A stretch of 64,000 nucleotides of DNA from Nematostella vectensis (GCF_932526225.1 NC_064043.1:16513939-16577938), one strand, 5' to 3'. Shown: positions 13,154 through 26,048, counted from the first letter of the stretch. The notes: generated from the letters alone by a model not told the origin. A program made the numbers and translations.

Positions 13154-13368
13154 GTTCGAGCAAACTTGGCCCCAGGCCCGCTTGCTTCAGTCATCACGTG
13201 ACAGGCGTGCGATCTGACTGCCGGATGGTAGTGTTGTGAGGCCAAGTAGGGCAGCTCCCAGCAGGCCGTGCTCTCTGTATTACTGACTTCCGGGTCTTCT
13301 ATTTCTGGTCGGAACACACCCTTTCCCAGTGTCTCGCTCTCAAGCAATGCTTGAGTTCTTGGGAACAA
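13154..13368 (-). CDS. NOC3L: NOC3L exon 17 (residues 598-669)
   Basis: Acceptor TTGTTTTAAG|TTGTTC and donor CGAAC|GTGAGT (phase 2). It encodes LFPRTQALLESETLGKGVF, RPEIEDPEVSN, ACWELPYLASQHYHPAVRSH and ACHVMTEASGPGAK. It matches the family's FPKTDLLLDSESxGxGVFxPExDEPExxNAxxTxLWEL and HYHP blocks. If translation ran past the donor it would stop immediately, which supports the splice. Confidence 0.95.
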
Positions 13369-13870
13369 CTTAAAACAACCACAAGAAAAAGGAAGTGAAG
13401 TCCGCGCATGCTCAGTATCGCCTGCTGTGGCATGTTACATATTTGGAGTCGAAAAAGAAACAACCAGCCTTTCAAACTCAATGAAGATCTCGATCGCTTA
13501 GGTCGATTAAAGACCAAGCAAGACACTTACTTCTCAAAGCAATTTAGATTTAGATGTTAATTTGCAAATTTTAGGTAGTTTATATTTTTCAAATTGTAAA
13601 ATTGTAGCATATACATTTGTATGTCACTATAAGATCTTAGCCACTATAAGGCCAAGGCTAATTACGAAAGGCCAACTACAAAAATCGAAAATAGCACTAG
13701 CACTTATATTTTCTTTTCTTTAAATGTTTGTTTGAACCGATCAAATGATTGTTAAACCATTCATTTATGTTTATAGCAATAATGAATTTTCTATTTCGTA
13801 TCGACACAACGTTTGGCACAAATGAATGCCCTTTTCCCGTTTTTGAACAGCAAAAGGTGTAGTTCATTAC
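13369..13870. other. NOC3L intron 16, unique
   Basis: A 502-bp intron with no array or recognisable transposon. Confidence 0.6.
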
Positions 13871-13981
13871 CTGTAGAAAGGAGCGGACGAATGCAAGAAG
13901 GGCTAGGGAACTGTTGGGCATCACGTTTAAGGCCACGGTAGACAGGCGTTTGATGAATGCACTCACTCTTTGCAGAGGAAC
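13871..13981 (-). CDS. NOC3L: NOC3L exon 16 (residues 561-597)
   Basis: Acceptor CAACGCCAG|GTTCCT and donor CTACAG|GTAATG. It encodes VPLQRVSAFIKRLSTVALN and VMPNSSLALLAFVRSFLQ, matching the family's [21 protein letters not shown] block. Confidence 0.95.
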
Positions 13982-14354
13982 CTGGCGTTGTACAAGGCGA
14001 TTAAACATATCTATAAGGTGATTAAACTCAATCTTGCTTCATGCACCTGTGGGTAAGCTCTTCAACCTGCTGGTACGCTATAGTATTTTACCTGAGCATG
14101 CGTGCAAATCCAGACTTTTTGTGCACAAAAAGCATCAGGAGAAAAACATGATACAAGTTGGTGACCAACATGGATGATGTGTCGATTGCATAGATCACTT
14201 ATGCGCTGTAATGGATTGTGTGTACCTGCAATGCATGATGTGTCTATTGCATAGATCACTTACACGTGGGTCACATACCTACCCATTACTTACGATTGTT
14301 GTCATGAAATATTGTAGAGCTTATAAACTGCATGACTGCTTTATGATGCTTGGG
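13982..14354. other. Intron with a short imperfect duplication
   Basis: Two copies of a segment reading ATTGCATAGATCACTTA occur at about 14,187 and 14,247. Otherwise nothing was recognised before the 26-bp array. Confidence 0.5.
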
Positions 14355-17300
14355 CTTGTGAGTGCATGAGGACTTGTACCCTAATGAGTGCATGAGGACT
14401 TGTGCCCTAATGAGTGCATGAGGACTTGTACCCTAATGAGTGCATGAGGACTTGTACCCTAATGAGTGCATGAGGACTTGTACCTTAATAAGCGCATGAG
14501 GACTTGTAACCTAATGAGTACATGAGGACTTGTACCCTAATGAGTGCATGAGGACTTGTACCCTAATGAACGCATGAGGACTTGTACCCTAATGAACGCA
14601 TGAGGACTTGTACCTTAATGAGTGCATGAGGACTTGTGCCCTTATGAGTACATGAGGACTTGTACCTTAATGAGTGCATGAGGACTTGTACCCTAATGAG
14701 TGCATGAGGACTTGTACCCTAATGAGTGCATGAGGACTTGTGCCCTAATGAGTACGAGGACTTGTACCCTAATGAGTGCATGAGGACTTGTACCCTAATG
14801 AGTGCATGAGGACTTGTACACTAATGAGTGAATGAGGACTTGTGCCCTAATGAGAGCATGAGGACTTGTACCCTAATGAGTGCATGAGAACTTGTGCCCT
14901 AATGAGCGCATGAGGACTTGTACCCTAATAATTACATGAGGACTTGTACCCTAATGAGTGAATGAGGACTTGTACCTTAATGGGTGCATGAGGACTTGTA
15001 CCTTAATGAGTGAATGAGGACTTGTACCTTAATGAGCGCATGAGGACTTGTACCCTAATGAGTGCATGAGGACTGGTACCTTAATGAGCGCATGAGGACT
15101 TGTGCCCTAATGAACGCATGAGGACTTGTACCCTAATGAGTGCATGAGGACTTGTGCCCTAATAAGTGCATGAGGACTTGTACCCTAATGAGTGCATGAG
15201 GACTTGTATTCTAATGAGTGAATGAGGACTTGTATTCTAATGAGTGAATGAGGACTTGTATTCTAATGAGTGAATGAGGACTTGTACCTTAATGAGTGCA
15301 TGAGGACTTGTACCTTAATGAGCGCATGAGGACTTGTACCTTAATGAGCGCATGAGGACTTGTACCCTAATGAGTGCATGAGGACTTTTACCCTAATGAG
15401 TGCATGAGGACTTGTACCCTAATGAGTGAATGAGGACTTTTACAATAATGAGTGAATGAGGACTTGTGCCCTAATGAGTGCATGAGGACTTGTACCCTAA
15501 TGAGTGAATGAGGACTTGTACACTAATGAACGCATGAGGACTTGTACCTTAATGAGTGAATGAGGACTTGTACCCTAATGAGTGCATGAGGACTTGTACC
15601 TTAATGAGTGAATGAGGACTTGTACCCTAATGAGTGAATGAAGACTTGTACCTTAATGAGGGCATGAGGACTTGTACCCTAGTGAGTGCATGAGGACTTG
15701 TGCCCTTATAAGTGCATGAGGACTTGTACCCTAATGAGTGCATGAGGACTTGTGCCCTAATGAACGCATTAGGACTTGTACCCTAATAAGTGCATGAGGA
15801 CTTGTACCTTAATGAGTGCATGAGGACTTGTGCCCTAATGAGTACATGAGGACTTGTACCTTAATGAGTGCATGAGGACTTGTACCTTAATGAGCGCATG
15901 AGGACTTGTACCCTAATGAGTGCATGAGGACTTGTACCCTGATGAGTGAATGAGGACTTGTGCCCTAATGAACGCATGAGGACTTGTACCCTAATGAGTG
16001 CATGAGAACTAGTACCCTAATGAACGCATGAGGACTTGTACCCTAATGAGCGCATGAGGACTTGTACCCTAACGAGTGCATGAGAACTTGTACCCTAATG
16101 AGTGAATGAAGACTTGTACCTTAATGAGGGCATGAGGACTTGTACCCTAGTGAGTGCATGAGGACTTGTGCCCTAATGAACGCATAAGGACTTGTACCCT
16201 AATAAGTGCATGAGGACTTGTACCTTAATGAGTGCATGAGGACTTGTACCCTAATGAGTGCATGAGGACTTGTACCCTAATGAGTGCATGAGGACTTGTG
16301 CCCTAATGAGTGCATGAGGACTTGTACCTTAATGAGTGTATGAGGACTTGTACCCTAATGGACGCATGAGGACTTGTACCCTAATGAACGCATGAGGACA
16401 TGTACCCTAATGAGTGCATGAGGACTTGTACCTTAATGAGTGCATGAGGACTTGTACCCTAATGAGTGCATGAGGACTTGTACCCTAATGAGTGCATGAG
16501 GACTTGTGCCCTAATGAGTGCATGAGGACTTGTACTCTAATGAGTGCATGAGGACTTGTACCCTAATGAGTGCATGAGGACTTGTGCCCTAATGAACGCA
16601 TGAGGACTTGTACCCTAATAAGTGCATGAGGACTTGTACCTTAATGAGTGCATGAGGACTTGTACCTTAATTAGCACATGAGGACTTGTACCTTAATGAG
16701 CGCATGAGGACTTGTACCATAATGAGTGCATGAGGACTTGTACCCTAATGAGTGAATGAGGACTTGTACCCTAATGAGTGCATGAGGACTTGTACCTTAA
16801 TGAGTGTATGAGGACTTGTACCCTAATGGACGCATGAGGACTTGTACCCTAATGAGTGCATGAGGACTTGTACCCTAATGAGTGCATGAGGACTTGTGCC
16901 CTAATGAGTGAATGAGGACTTGTATTCTAATGAGTGAATGAGGAATTGTACCTTAATGAGTGCATGAGGACTTGTACCCTAATGAGTGCATGAGGACTTG
17001 TACCTTAATGAGTGCATGAGGACTTGTACCCTAATAAGTGAATGAAGACTTGTACCTTAATGAGGGCATGAGGACTTGTACCCTAGTGAGTGCATGAGGA
17101 CTTTTGCCCTAATGAACGCATGAGGACTTGTACCCTAATGAGTGCATGAGGACTTGTACCCTAATGAGTGCATGAGGACTTGTACCTTAATGAGTGCATG
17201 AGGACTTGTACCCTAATGAGTGAATGAGGACTTGTACCTTAATGAGTGAACAAGGACTTGTACCTTAATGAGTGTATGAGGACTTGTACCCTAGTGAGTG

Positions 17301-19108
17301 CATGAGGACTTGTGCCCTAATGAACGCATGAGAACTTGTATCCTAATGAGTGCATGAGGACTTGTACCTTAATGAGTGCATGAGGACTTGTGCCCTAATG
17401 AGTACATGAGGACTTGTACCTTAATGAGTGCATGAGGACTTGTACCTCAACGAGCGCATGAGGACTTGTACCTTAATGAGTGCATGAGGACTTGTACCCT
17501 AATGAGTGCATGAGGACTTGTACCCTAATGAGTGAATGAGGACTTGTACCCTAATGAGTGCATGAGGACTTGTGCCCTAATGAACGCATGAGGACTTGTG
17601 CCCTAATGAGTACATGAGGACTTGTACCTTAATGAGTGCATGAGGACTTGTACCTTAATGAGCGCATGAGGACTTGTACCCTAATGAGTGCATGAGGACT
17701 TGTACCCTAATGAGTGCATGAGGACTTGTACCCTAATGAGTGAATGAGGACTTGTACCCTAATGAGTGCATGAGGACTTGTGCCCTAATGAACGCATGAG
17801 GACTTGTACCCTAATGAGTCCATGAGGACTTGTGCCCTAACGAACGCATGAGGACTTGTACCCTAATGAGTGAATGAGGACTTGTACCCTAATGAGCGCA
17901 TGAGGACTTGTACCCTAATGAGTGAATGAGGACTTGTACCTTAATGGGTGCATGAGGACTTGTACCTTAATGAGTGAATGAGGATTTGTACCTTAATGAT
18001 CGCATGAGGACTTGTACCCTAATGAGTGCATGAGGACTGGTACCTTAATGAGCGCATGAGGACTTGTACCTTAATGAGCGCATGAGGACTTGTACCCTAA
18101 TGAGCGCATGAGGACTTGTACCCTAATGAGTGTATGAGGACTTGTACCTTAATGAGTGCATGAGGACTTGTACCCTAGTGAGTGCATGAGGACTTGTACC
18201 CTAATGAGTGCATGAGGATTTGTACCTTAATGAGCGCATGAGGACTTGTACCCTAATGAGTGCATGAGGACTTGTACCTTAATGAGTGCATGAGGACTTG
18301 TACCCTAATGAGCGCATGAGGACTTGTACCCTAATGAGTGAATGAGGACTTGTACCTTAATGAGTGAATGAGGACTTGTACCTTAATGAGCGCATGAGGA
18401 CTTGTACCCTAATGAGTGCATGAGGACTTGTACCCTAATGAGTGCATGAGGACTTGTACCCTAATGAGTGCATGAGGACTTGTACCCTAATGAACGTATG
18501 AGGATTTGCACCCTAATGAGTGAATAAGGACTTGTGCCCTAATGAACGCATGAGGAGTGGACCCTAATGAGTGCATGAGGACTTGTGCCCTAATGAGTGC
18601 ATGAGGACTTGTACTCTAATGAGCGCATGAGGACTTGTACCCTAATGAGTGAATGAGGACTTGTACCTTAATGAGTGCATGAGGACTTGTACCTTAATGA
18701 GTGAATGAGGACTTGTACCCTAATGAACGCATGAGGACTTGTACCCTAATGAGTGCATGAGGACTTGTGCCCTAATGAGTGCATAAGGAATTGTATTTTA
18801 ATGAGTGCATGAGGACTTGTACCTTAATGAGTGCATGAGGACTTGTACCCTAATGAGTGAATGAGGACTTGTACCTTAATGAGTGAATGAGGACTTGTAC
18901 CCTAATGAGTGAATGAGGACTTGTACCCTAATGAGTGAATGAGGACTTGTGCCCTAATGAGTGAATGAGGACTTGTACCCTAATGAGTGCATGAGGACTT
19001 GTACCCTAATGAGTGCATGAGGACTTGTACCCTAATGAGTGCATGAGGACTTGTACCCTAATGAGTGCATGAGGACTTGTACCCTAATGAGTGCATGAGG
19101 GCTTGTAC
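14355..19108 (+). repeat. 26-bp minisatellite (about 180 copies) abutting a splice donor
   Basis: The plus-strand unit is ATGAGGACTTGTACCCTAAT followed by GAGTGC. Common variants are CCTTAATG, GTGCCC, AACGC and GAATG. It fills NOC3L intron 15 almost completely. Its right-hand end coincides with the last base before exon 15, so the exon's real donor (CAG|GTACAAGCC) is the first copy of the repeat, and each further unit carries AGGGTACAAGT. Frequent stops keep it free of long frames. Confidence 0.97.
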
Positions 19109-19179
19109 CTGTTTTCGTCTCTTGTGTAACATCACATCTAGACATTTAAGAGCAATCTCAACGTCATCATTACTGGCAC
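19109..19179 (-). CDS. NOC3L: NOC3L exon 15 (residues 537-560 as joined)
   Basis: Acceptor GCTGTATTAG|GTGCCA (phase 1 in) and donor AAACAG|GTACAAG. It encodes GASNDDVEIALKCLDVML and HKRRKQ, a near match to the family's [23 protein letters not shown]. The first intronic base is also the first base of the 26-bp minisatellite. Confidence 0.95.
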
Positions 19180-19273
19180 CTAATACAGCGGATACAAAAA
19201 CAGCATAGCTGAGGAAGGCGAAAAGTAATAACACTAAACATAGTTTGGAGACCAAAAGCGCTGAAGAAATGCG

Positions 19274-19333
19274 ATGCATATTTAACCAAGTATAGAATAA
19301 TTCTTTAAATCTATTTGGTTGTGTTGATAAAAT
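19274..19333 (-). other. Weak candidate for the missing NOC3L exon
   Basis: The frame reads ILSTQPNRFKELFYTWLNMH. Without gaps it shares L, P, F, Y and L with the human segment VLNIDPLKFYTHLYKTLFKL, and it lies in the same open frame as the next exon at 19,109-19,179. Against it, no AG acceptor gives the phase required after exon 14, and no convincing GT donor of phase 1 precedes exon 15. It may be a chance match. Confidence 0.2.
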
Positions 19334-19435
19334 TCTTTGTTTTCGAGTACTTTTCTTGTAATCAAACAAACATTTGCATCAATTGCTTTAAATATATCAA
19401 ACAATTTGTTCTTTTTCTAGGGGCTTCAAATTATG

Positions 19436-20262
19436 GCATGCCCTCAAGGGCATGTCAGGTTGTCAAGGCTGCGTCAATGGGTGCATGGCATGGTTGTCAA
19501 GGCCATGTGTCAATGGGTGCATGGCATGTTTGTCAAGGCCGTGTGTCAAGGGTGCATGGCATGGTTGTCAAGGCCATGTGTCAATGGGTGCATGGCATGG
19601 TTGTCAAGGCCATGTGTCAATGGGTGCATGGCATGGTTGTCAAGGCCGTGTGTCAATGGGTGCATGGCATGGTTGTCAAGGCCGTGTGTCAAGGGTGCAT
19701 GGCATGGTTGTCAAGGCCATGTGTCAATGGGTGCATGGCATGGTTGTCAAGGCCGTGTGTCAATGGGTGCATGGCATGGTTGTCAAGGCCATGTGTCAAT
19801 GGGTGCATGGCATGTTTGTCAAGGACATGTGTCAATGGGTGCATGGCGTGGTTGTCAAGGCCGTGTGTCAATGGGTGCATGGCATGGTTGTCAAGGCCGT
19901 GTGTCAAGGGTGCATGGCATGGTTGTCAAGGCCGTGTGTCAATGGGTGCATGGCATGGTTGTCAAGGCCGTGTGTCAATGGGTGCATGGCATGGTTGTCA
20001 AGGCCGTGTGTCAATGGGTGCATGGCATGGTTGTCAAGGCCGTGTGTCAAGGGTGCATGGCATGGTTGTCAAGGCCATGTGTCAATGGGTGCATGGCATG
20101 GTTGTCAAGGCCGTGTGTCAAGGGTGCATGGCATGGTTGTCAAGGGTGCATGGCATGGTTGTCAAGGCCGTGTCAATGGGTGCATGGCATGGTTGTCAAG
20201 GCCGTGTGTCAATGGGTGCATGGCATGGTTGTCAAGGGTGCATGGCATGGTTGTCAAGGCCG
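19436..20262 (+). repeat. 36-bp minisatellite with 33-bp variants
   Basis: The unit starts TGGCATGGTTGTCAAGGCCG and continues TGTGTCAATGGGTGCA; the shorter variants read GTGTCAAGGGTGCA. Periods divisible by three produce parallel open frames (MVVKAVCQW, CMAWLSRPCV, GAWHGCQGRV) of up to 316 codons, judged spurious. It lies in the largest NOC3L intron, about 260 bp upstream of exon 15. Confidence 0.95.
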
Positions 20263-21009
20263 TGACGGGTTTTACCAGAATGAAGAAGAAGCAGGTTATG
20301 ATATAATGTACAGTAGAAGCTCCGAGGGTCGATGTTGAGCGCCTCTCCTGCAAAAGGTTTAATGAAATATCTGAGCAGCATGTACTAAAACAACTCGAGA
20401 ATTATGGAGACCAAGGGTCCATTGTAAAGACCAAATTCAACGTGAATGTAGTATTTTGGTAAAGAAAACCCCCATCCCTTAGAGGGGATGGAATCCATTA
20501 GAGGGGATTGAGAGTGAATTAATGAGTTATCAGACCCGGGTCATGCATTTAATGAGGTGCTGATTTGCTAGGCAACGGGTCGATGCTTTCACCTAATAAC
20601 AATGGTGAGAAAAAATTTGAGTCAAATAACTCCTCAGAAATATTAGATAGATATGTAAAAACAGATATGTTTATTGAAAACCTTTGGCAGTTCATTTACA
20701 ATAAACTGAATAAGAGGTATCGGTCAGAAACACATTCTACTAACAAGTTACGCATTACATATAAAATTTTAAAAATATAGAAGTACAAAAATCGCTTAGT
20801 CTGTTTGTGCGCGGCCTTTGAGTAAAAGCATTGGTACTCCCTGACCTGAGAGAATACCCATGATGGTGGATACCATGCACGCTTAGCACGGACGGGCTCT
20901 GACTCGTGCACGGACAGAAAAAACTTGTGACACGCCTAGATAATCAATATGAATTTTCCAAGTTAAGTCTTGGCTGATGTGAACATCAAGATCTTAAAGC
21001 TCTCGACGC
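20263..21009. other. Intron sequence, no gene
   Basis: Nothing coding was recognised. GTTGCCTAGCAAA on the minus strand at about 20,561-20,575 resembles an RFX X-box half-site pair, with no context to support function. Confidence 0.4.
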
Positions 21010-21470
21010 GCTTTATAAGTGATCCCATGAGAAAAAGGCTATTGCAGGGGGTGGGCGATACTGTAAACATTTAATTACCATTTCCCTGCATTTATTTAGA
21101 TTTAGGCGCATCCCACTGGTAGTAGCAAAGTAGTAGATATCATTTGTTACACACGAAAGATAACTTACAGAACACCTAGGGATGACTTCGCGGTAAGGCC
21201 AGTCACTCGCAAGACGACTGACTAGAATGGCAAACAACAACAGGCCGAGTTTGGTGCCCTGCAGAATTCACCCGTTGGGAAACCAGTTGTAGACAATATG
21301 CCATTGATTTTAACACGTTGAGGCCTTGCCGTGAGAAAGGACGCGATCCAGCGTATAAGATATTCATTAGCACCCAAGATCTTAAGCTCTTCAATAAATA
21401 CATTGTGGTCTACAAGGTCAAAGCCCTTAGAAAAATCAGCAAGGAAAATACGCACGTAATTTTTGCCTCT
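21010..21470 (-). mobile_element. LINE reverse-transcriptase core fragment
   Basis: Minus-strand frames read LADFSKGFDLVDHNVF, LIRWIASFLTARPQRVKI, SGMRLNLNKCREMVIK and similar. These correspond to RT motif A (F-K-x-FD-xVDH), the following RWIxSFLxxRxQRV block and the LNxxKCKxMV block. Motif C (the YxDD region) is degraded. Frames are interrupted, so it is inactive. It covers the part of RT missing from the element at 4.4-6.6 kb, but a common origin is not shown. Confidence 0.8.
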
Positions 21471-22205
21471 ATCGAGAGATTTTAAGTGTGAAAAAAATTA
21501 ATGCGTGGACAGTGGATTTACCATTGACCGAGAATTGTTTATGATCTAATTAAAATTCTACCTGGCTAAGCAAAGAGTCCAGTGAAAGAACTTTAAGGAC
21601 TTTTGCAAGTGGTGACGTCAGGATTATCGGTCTTGAGTCATCCTCCACTGCCTAGATGTTTCGAAGCGCAAATTGAAAAGCAACGAATTATGTTGCCACC
21701 CCAAGAAAGAATCATACAAGAGAAGTGAATTGCTCGAGCTCAGATTAGCTGGTGATTCCATTTCAAGGGTAAAATCTATATTCTTATAGATTTGCCTGGG
21801 GCAGTCGGCACATTTTCCACCCATAAGCCCTTTTCTTTGCAGCCACTGTCTTGGCTGATCACTAACCCTTTGTTTTATGGTTTCTCTATTTGTTTTATCA
21901 GAAAAAAAGACAAAAACAAATTGCTTGTAGCATTATATTATTAAACAAAATAATTTAATTGAAGGTCTGATGACAATAACAGGGGATGTGCAGTCATAGA
22001 TATTTTGAAAAAAGCATATCTAAAAAAGACTGATTTTTGGTGGTTGAGTGGACACAACCCCTGTGCCCACCCCTAGCTGTATGTCTGTGCATACCCAGTA
22101 AGCGATTTGGTAAACATTAAAATAACTATTGAAATTATTACTGTACATGTGTTAAAATATAGTGTACTATACAGTATTAAAGATCTCTGCTTCTCGCTTA
22201 CAAAA
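21471..22205. other. Intron sequence, unannotated
   Basis: AT-rich. Possibly degraded flanks of the adjacent RT fragment, with no clear features. Confidence 0.4.
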
Positions 22206-22350
22206 CAGTAGCGGATCTAGGGGGAGGGTTTAGGGGGTTTAAACCCTCCTTTGGGCTGCCAGAAAGCCATATGTAACAAAAAAATTACCCCCTCCCCCTT
22301 TGTCACTGAGCCAAATCACACTTTTAGCAGAAAGCTAGATCCGCCCCTGC
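22206..22350. mobile_element. MITE-like element with GGATCTAG ends
   Basis: About 145 bp bounded by CAGTAGCGGATCTAGGGG and an inverted CTAGATCCGCCCCTGC. The interior has a purine/pyrimidine-biased GGGGAGGG...CCTCCCCC pair. No protein is encoded. Confidence 0.6.
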
Positions 22351-24261
22351 AAAAGATTTTGTACATAAGTACACTGCAGTATTCAAATGAGCCCTCTGAT
22401 TTCTGAAAAAGATACACGAAGTGTCTCCTCCAATGGCTGTGTTTGTCTTGGTTTAAAATGTAGCAAAACATTTTTGTCTTATTTCTGGATTTCTCGACAC
22501 ACAAAGGAGACAGAGATGGGAAAAAATACTGGAGATTTATTGAAAACTCTAAGTAAATCAAAACGATTACAATAATTGCATTTATAGTAGTTCTAGACTG
22601 GACATAGCTGTGGAAAAAATAAACCAAAATATAAAATACTGCAAACCAGGCATTGAATTGAAAAACTATGTATGATATGTATGGGGTAGGCAAATGAGAT
22701 TATTCAGAGTGATTTTACATTTCTCTATATGAATTCGTCTTATCAAATAGCACAGAGATCTACTAATGCTTATTGTACCCACAATTTTAGGAATTTAGAT
22801 GGCTTGTCTGTCCTTTATAAAAGGTTTTTTCGCTCAAATGTATTTGTAAACAAAGCCTTACAACAGGTGATAGGGTTTGGGCTATTTGAGGAGCTAGTTG
22901 TTCCACTGGAAGCCCAAATTGATTGAGCTCGCTTTTCTAATGGCTTCTGGCAGCTAAATTAGTGAATTACAATTTTAAAGTAATGTATTCTGCCAATTTT
23001 TGGACGCTTTGTTAGAATTTTTGGGCAATAAAAAGGGTTGACTGGGATACCTGAGATCTGCAATTTGTTTGGGCCCTGTATTGTGACATGTATGACAAAG
23101 ATTTTACTGTCCACCACCTTTGGATAATTTTAATTTTTGTTTTAAAGTGTAAATGCCATATCACAACACTGATCGGGGCAAAAAAGGTAAGAAGCACCAT
23201 CTCTTGAGCTCTTGCTCCATGGGGTTGATCGACCTATCTTTAACAGTGTAAAAATCTTACAAATACTATCCCCACAGCAGATTTACCATTGATATAAAAT
23301 TTAGAAAATCTGAGAATGCGTTTGAAAAATTTTATTTTTTTAATATTTCTTTGGTTCACTGCCCTTAATGTGCTATCACTTAGGGGTAAATTTAGTTAAA
23401 CAACCAAAGTGAGCTATATTGTATTAAGAATATAATTGAGATGAAATGTATTATTTCATTTATGTAAGTGCAAAATAACAATATCTATTTATGCTACTTA
23501 TTTTTAAACAAACATATTTTAAAGTCAAATGAGAGGGCTATAGAATATCCAGACTTGAAATTATATAATACATAATATATATACATAATTTTCATAGTTT
23601 TAAATCTCACACTACACATGACTAATCAAAGTTTTAAATCTCACACTACACAAGACTACTGACATGTTTACATCTAAAAAGATACCAAAACCAAAGCAGC
23701 AGGCTTTAAGCTTTTCTAGTTTAGTTAGTTAAGTAAGTTTTTTTATGCCTATTGAAGGAAACTGCTTGATATTGTCGGCACGTGTCTCAATTTACACAAA
23801 TCCTCTACTTGTTTGAAATCTACATGATAAAAACATCATGACATTCAATGAGAGATATCAATATATTTGATAGTAAGAAAACAAAAAGTGTCTTATGAGT
23901 AGCTGGTAGCCAATTGTCGCGATGTAAGGCAGTCACTTCTTTGGGATTAATTTATAGCGATTTATAGGAGACGATTTATACATATAAATAGTTTCAAACT
24001 TTTTCCACATCAAAATAGATTAAACAATAAAGGCAAATACCCCGAGTCCATTCATAAGTGTCCAGAGCACATTTAATTACGTCTTGAAGTAAACTGTATG
24101 TGTCTAAAGCAGGCAGTAGATAAGCTTAATTAATTCTAATCTCAAGCCTCAAGTGTCTCGGGTCTCTTCGTCAGGTCGCAAATCGAAACACGAGTAAATA
24201 CAGCAAAATCAATCCAGCTTGAGATGATTTTGCACAATTACTTGGTAGATATTGAGACTAC
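22351..24261. other. Intron sequence, mostly unique
   Basis: AT-rich. A short direct duplication of TTTTAAATCTCACACTACAC is present at about 23,600 and 23,630. No gene seen. Confidence 0.5.
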
Positions 24262-24432
24262 GGTAATAGCAGAGCCAGCGTGGCCGTAGGCCTTGCGCGG
24301 AGTTCCATAGGTATAGAATTATGGTATAGCTATGCGACTTGGTTTTGTGGTCATCGTGCGGGTACCCTGTGGTGTCACTCGCCAGCCAGCCAGCCAGTCG
24401 CGCAACTCCCAGGCCCCACTCGGTCCCGAAAT
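24262..24432 (+). mobile_element. GCGGAGCCAGC-family repeat, copy 1
   Basis: It contains CAGAGCCAGCGTGGCCGTAG, CCATAGGTATAGAATTATGG, ATGCGACTTGGTTTTGTGGT and CCCAGGCCCCACTCGGTC. The same blocks recur at 27.9, 30.9-31.2 and 61.0-61.3 kb. It is a non-coding dispersed element of unknown class. Confidence 0.75.
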
Positions 24433-26048
24433 GGCGACTAAAAACAAGCACGGAGCAAGGGAAAAAGTTCTTGTCGATTATGCGATTATTTTTGCCTCAA
24501 ATTTTGTGACTTAAGGATATAGTCAACTAGAGGAGATATACTAACATTCATTCACGCCAAGATTTATGTGAGAATATGTCTGGTTTTATCTAGTAAATTT
24601 AAGTAAGTAACAGTTCACATTGAAAGGCCAACACAACCACAAGAAAGCGACAAAAAAAACAATGCAAGGTGAGTTTCGGACGACGATTTGTATTGCCTAT
24701 TGAGGATATGACAGTTATTGGGCTTATTGTTGTCCTTTTTGTTTGCTTTGAGAATGCAAGTACTTAACTTAGTAATCAAATTATCTGAGCATAACACCTT
24801 TTGTTTTGACATTCTTCGTTCCATCTATATTCTTGATTGTGTTGAGATATTTTATAAAGGCTGACCAATATCGTGTTGCATTTGTCACATATTGCGAAAA
24901 AAGATACATATCCTTAGAAGATACAGCAACTTTTTCAACTTACAAGATAAGTTTTCCTTACCGAGGATAAAAAAAAAATTCAACCCCTGTTGTCAATATG
25001 TATTGTTGTTATTGTCTGCATCTTTTATCTCATGTGTTTATTTTTTTTAAATAGTTGTGGAAAATTAGTTAGATTATAAATGGCTTGATGAAAATATTGT
25101 TTAGAAAGAAATAATAAATAATTGTTTTCACTCTTTTATGAAACAGGGACTACCTGAGGGCCAAGATGAATGCTAAAGACTGGAAGACATGAGAATTGAA
25201 AACCATGTCCTAAATATATCTCTTTAGAGGCCTGTGGTGGTGAAAGAGTTAAGATAATGGGAAAGGGGAAATTTTAATTAATTTAAGTTACTTTATTTCT
25301 CCTCTACCGGCTATTTTTTAGTTAATTGATATTCTTTGCTGTTTCCTCTCTGCCCCAAACATAAATCAATGATCATAGATCAAAGGATTTGGTTTGAAAT
25401 TAGAAGTTAGCATTTTAGCAATATCAGTGATGTCTCAGATATTTTTTTTTTTTTGGGGGGGGGGGGTTGCTTCCAAAATCAATGTTTTTTCTCCATTGTA
25501 TTCATTTTGGAGTAGGCCACCAACAACACGGCAACTTTATGGTAAAGGGTGGGTTTACCAATATGTAATGCATGAAAGGAGATATATTTGTGGATTTCAG
25601 TTTGCAGACTTTTTTCTGAATATTCAGTCCAATGAAGGAGACAATCCCCACTAAATCGATACATAAAAATTACAGTATGGCATCTAAACAGTCTAAATAT
25701 ATTACTTGAAAACTTTGAAATGCTGTTACATCCATGACATTCTGCACAAGGGCAAAGCTTGTCGGAGTATCGTTAATTAGTTAATTAGAGTATTTAATTA
25801 AAATATATTCTCATAATGGAACTTCTATGATGGAACATAAGAATTTACCATTAGACTCTTGACAACTTTGACAGCCATATTCACACCAGGAATTGTTAAC
25901 TTTGATGTACTGCATAATTGAAATTATCGAATAAGGCCTAGATCCATATGGTTGGTCCGATGAATAAATCTCAGTAAAGAGCAGGATCCTAGACCCCTAG
26001 ATACCCCAAAAATACCTCAATCAGTCAACACAAAAGGTGTTCAATGAT
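24433..26048. other. Intron sequence, AT-rich
   Basis: A T/G homopolymer run sits at 25,440-25,467. The segment at about 25,985-26,048 (CCTCAATCAGTCAACACAAA) recurs inverted near 58,840, so it belongs to the neighbouring element family. No gene seen. Confidence 0.45.

Noticed and set aside
14355-19108. CRISPR array
   Set aside because: Units are contiguous without unique spacers, and the surrounding gene is a spliced animal gene.
19315-20338. Cys/Trp-rich repeat proteins of about 300 codons in three frames
   Set aside because: Artefact of the 36-bp unit; all frames equally open.
20560-20600. GESIDPL frame as the missing NOC3L exon
   Set aside because: Right acceptor phase and a D-P pair, but it stops after 14 codons, lacks the aromatic block and has no donor.
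22316-22693. 125-codon minus-strand frame as a gene
   Set aside because: Hydrophobic AT-rich translation overlapping a MITE end. No domain, and splice phases do not fit NOC3L.
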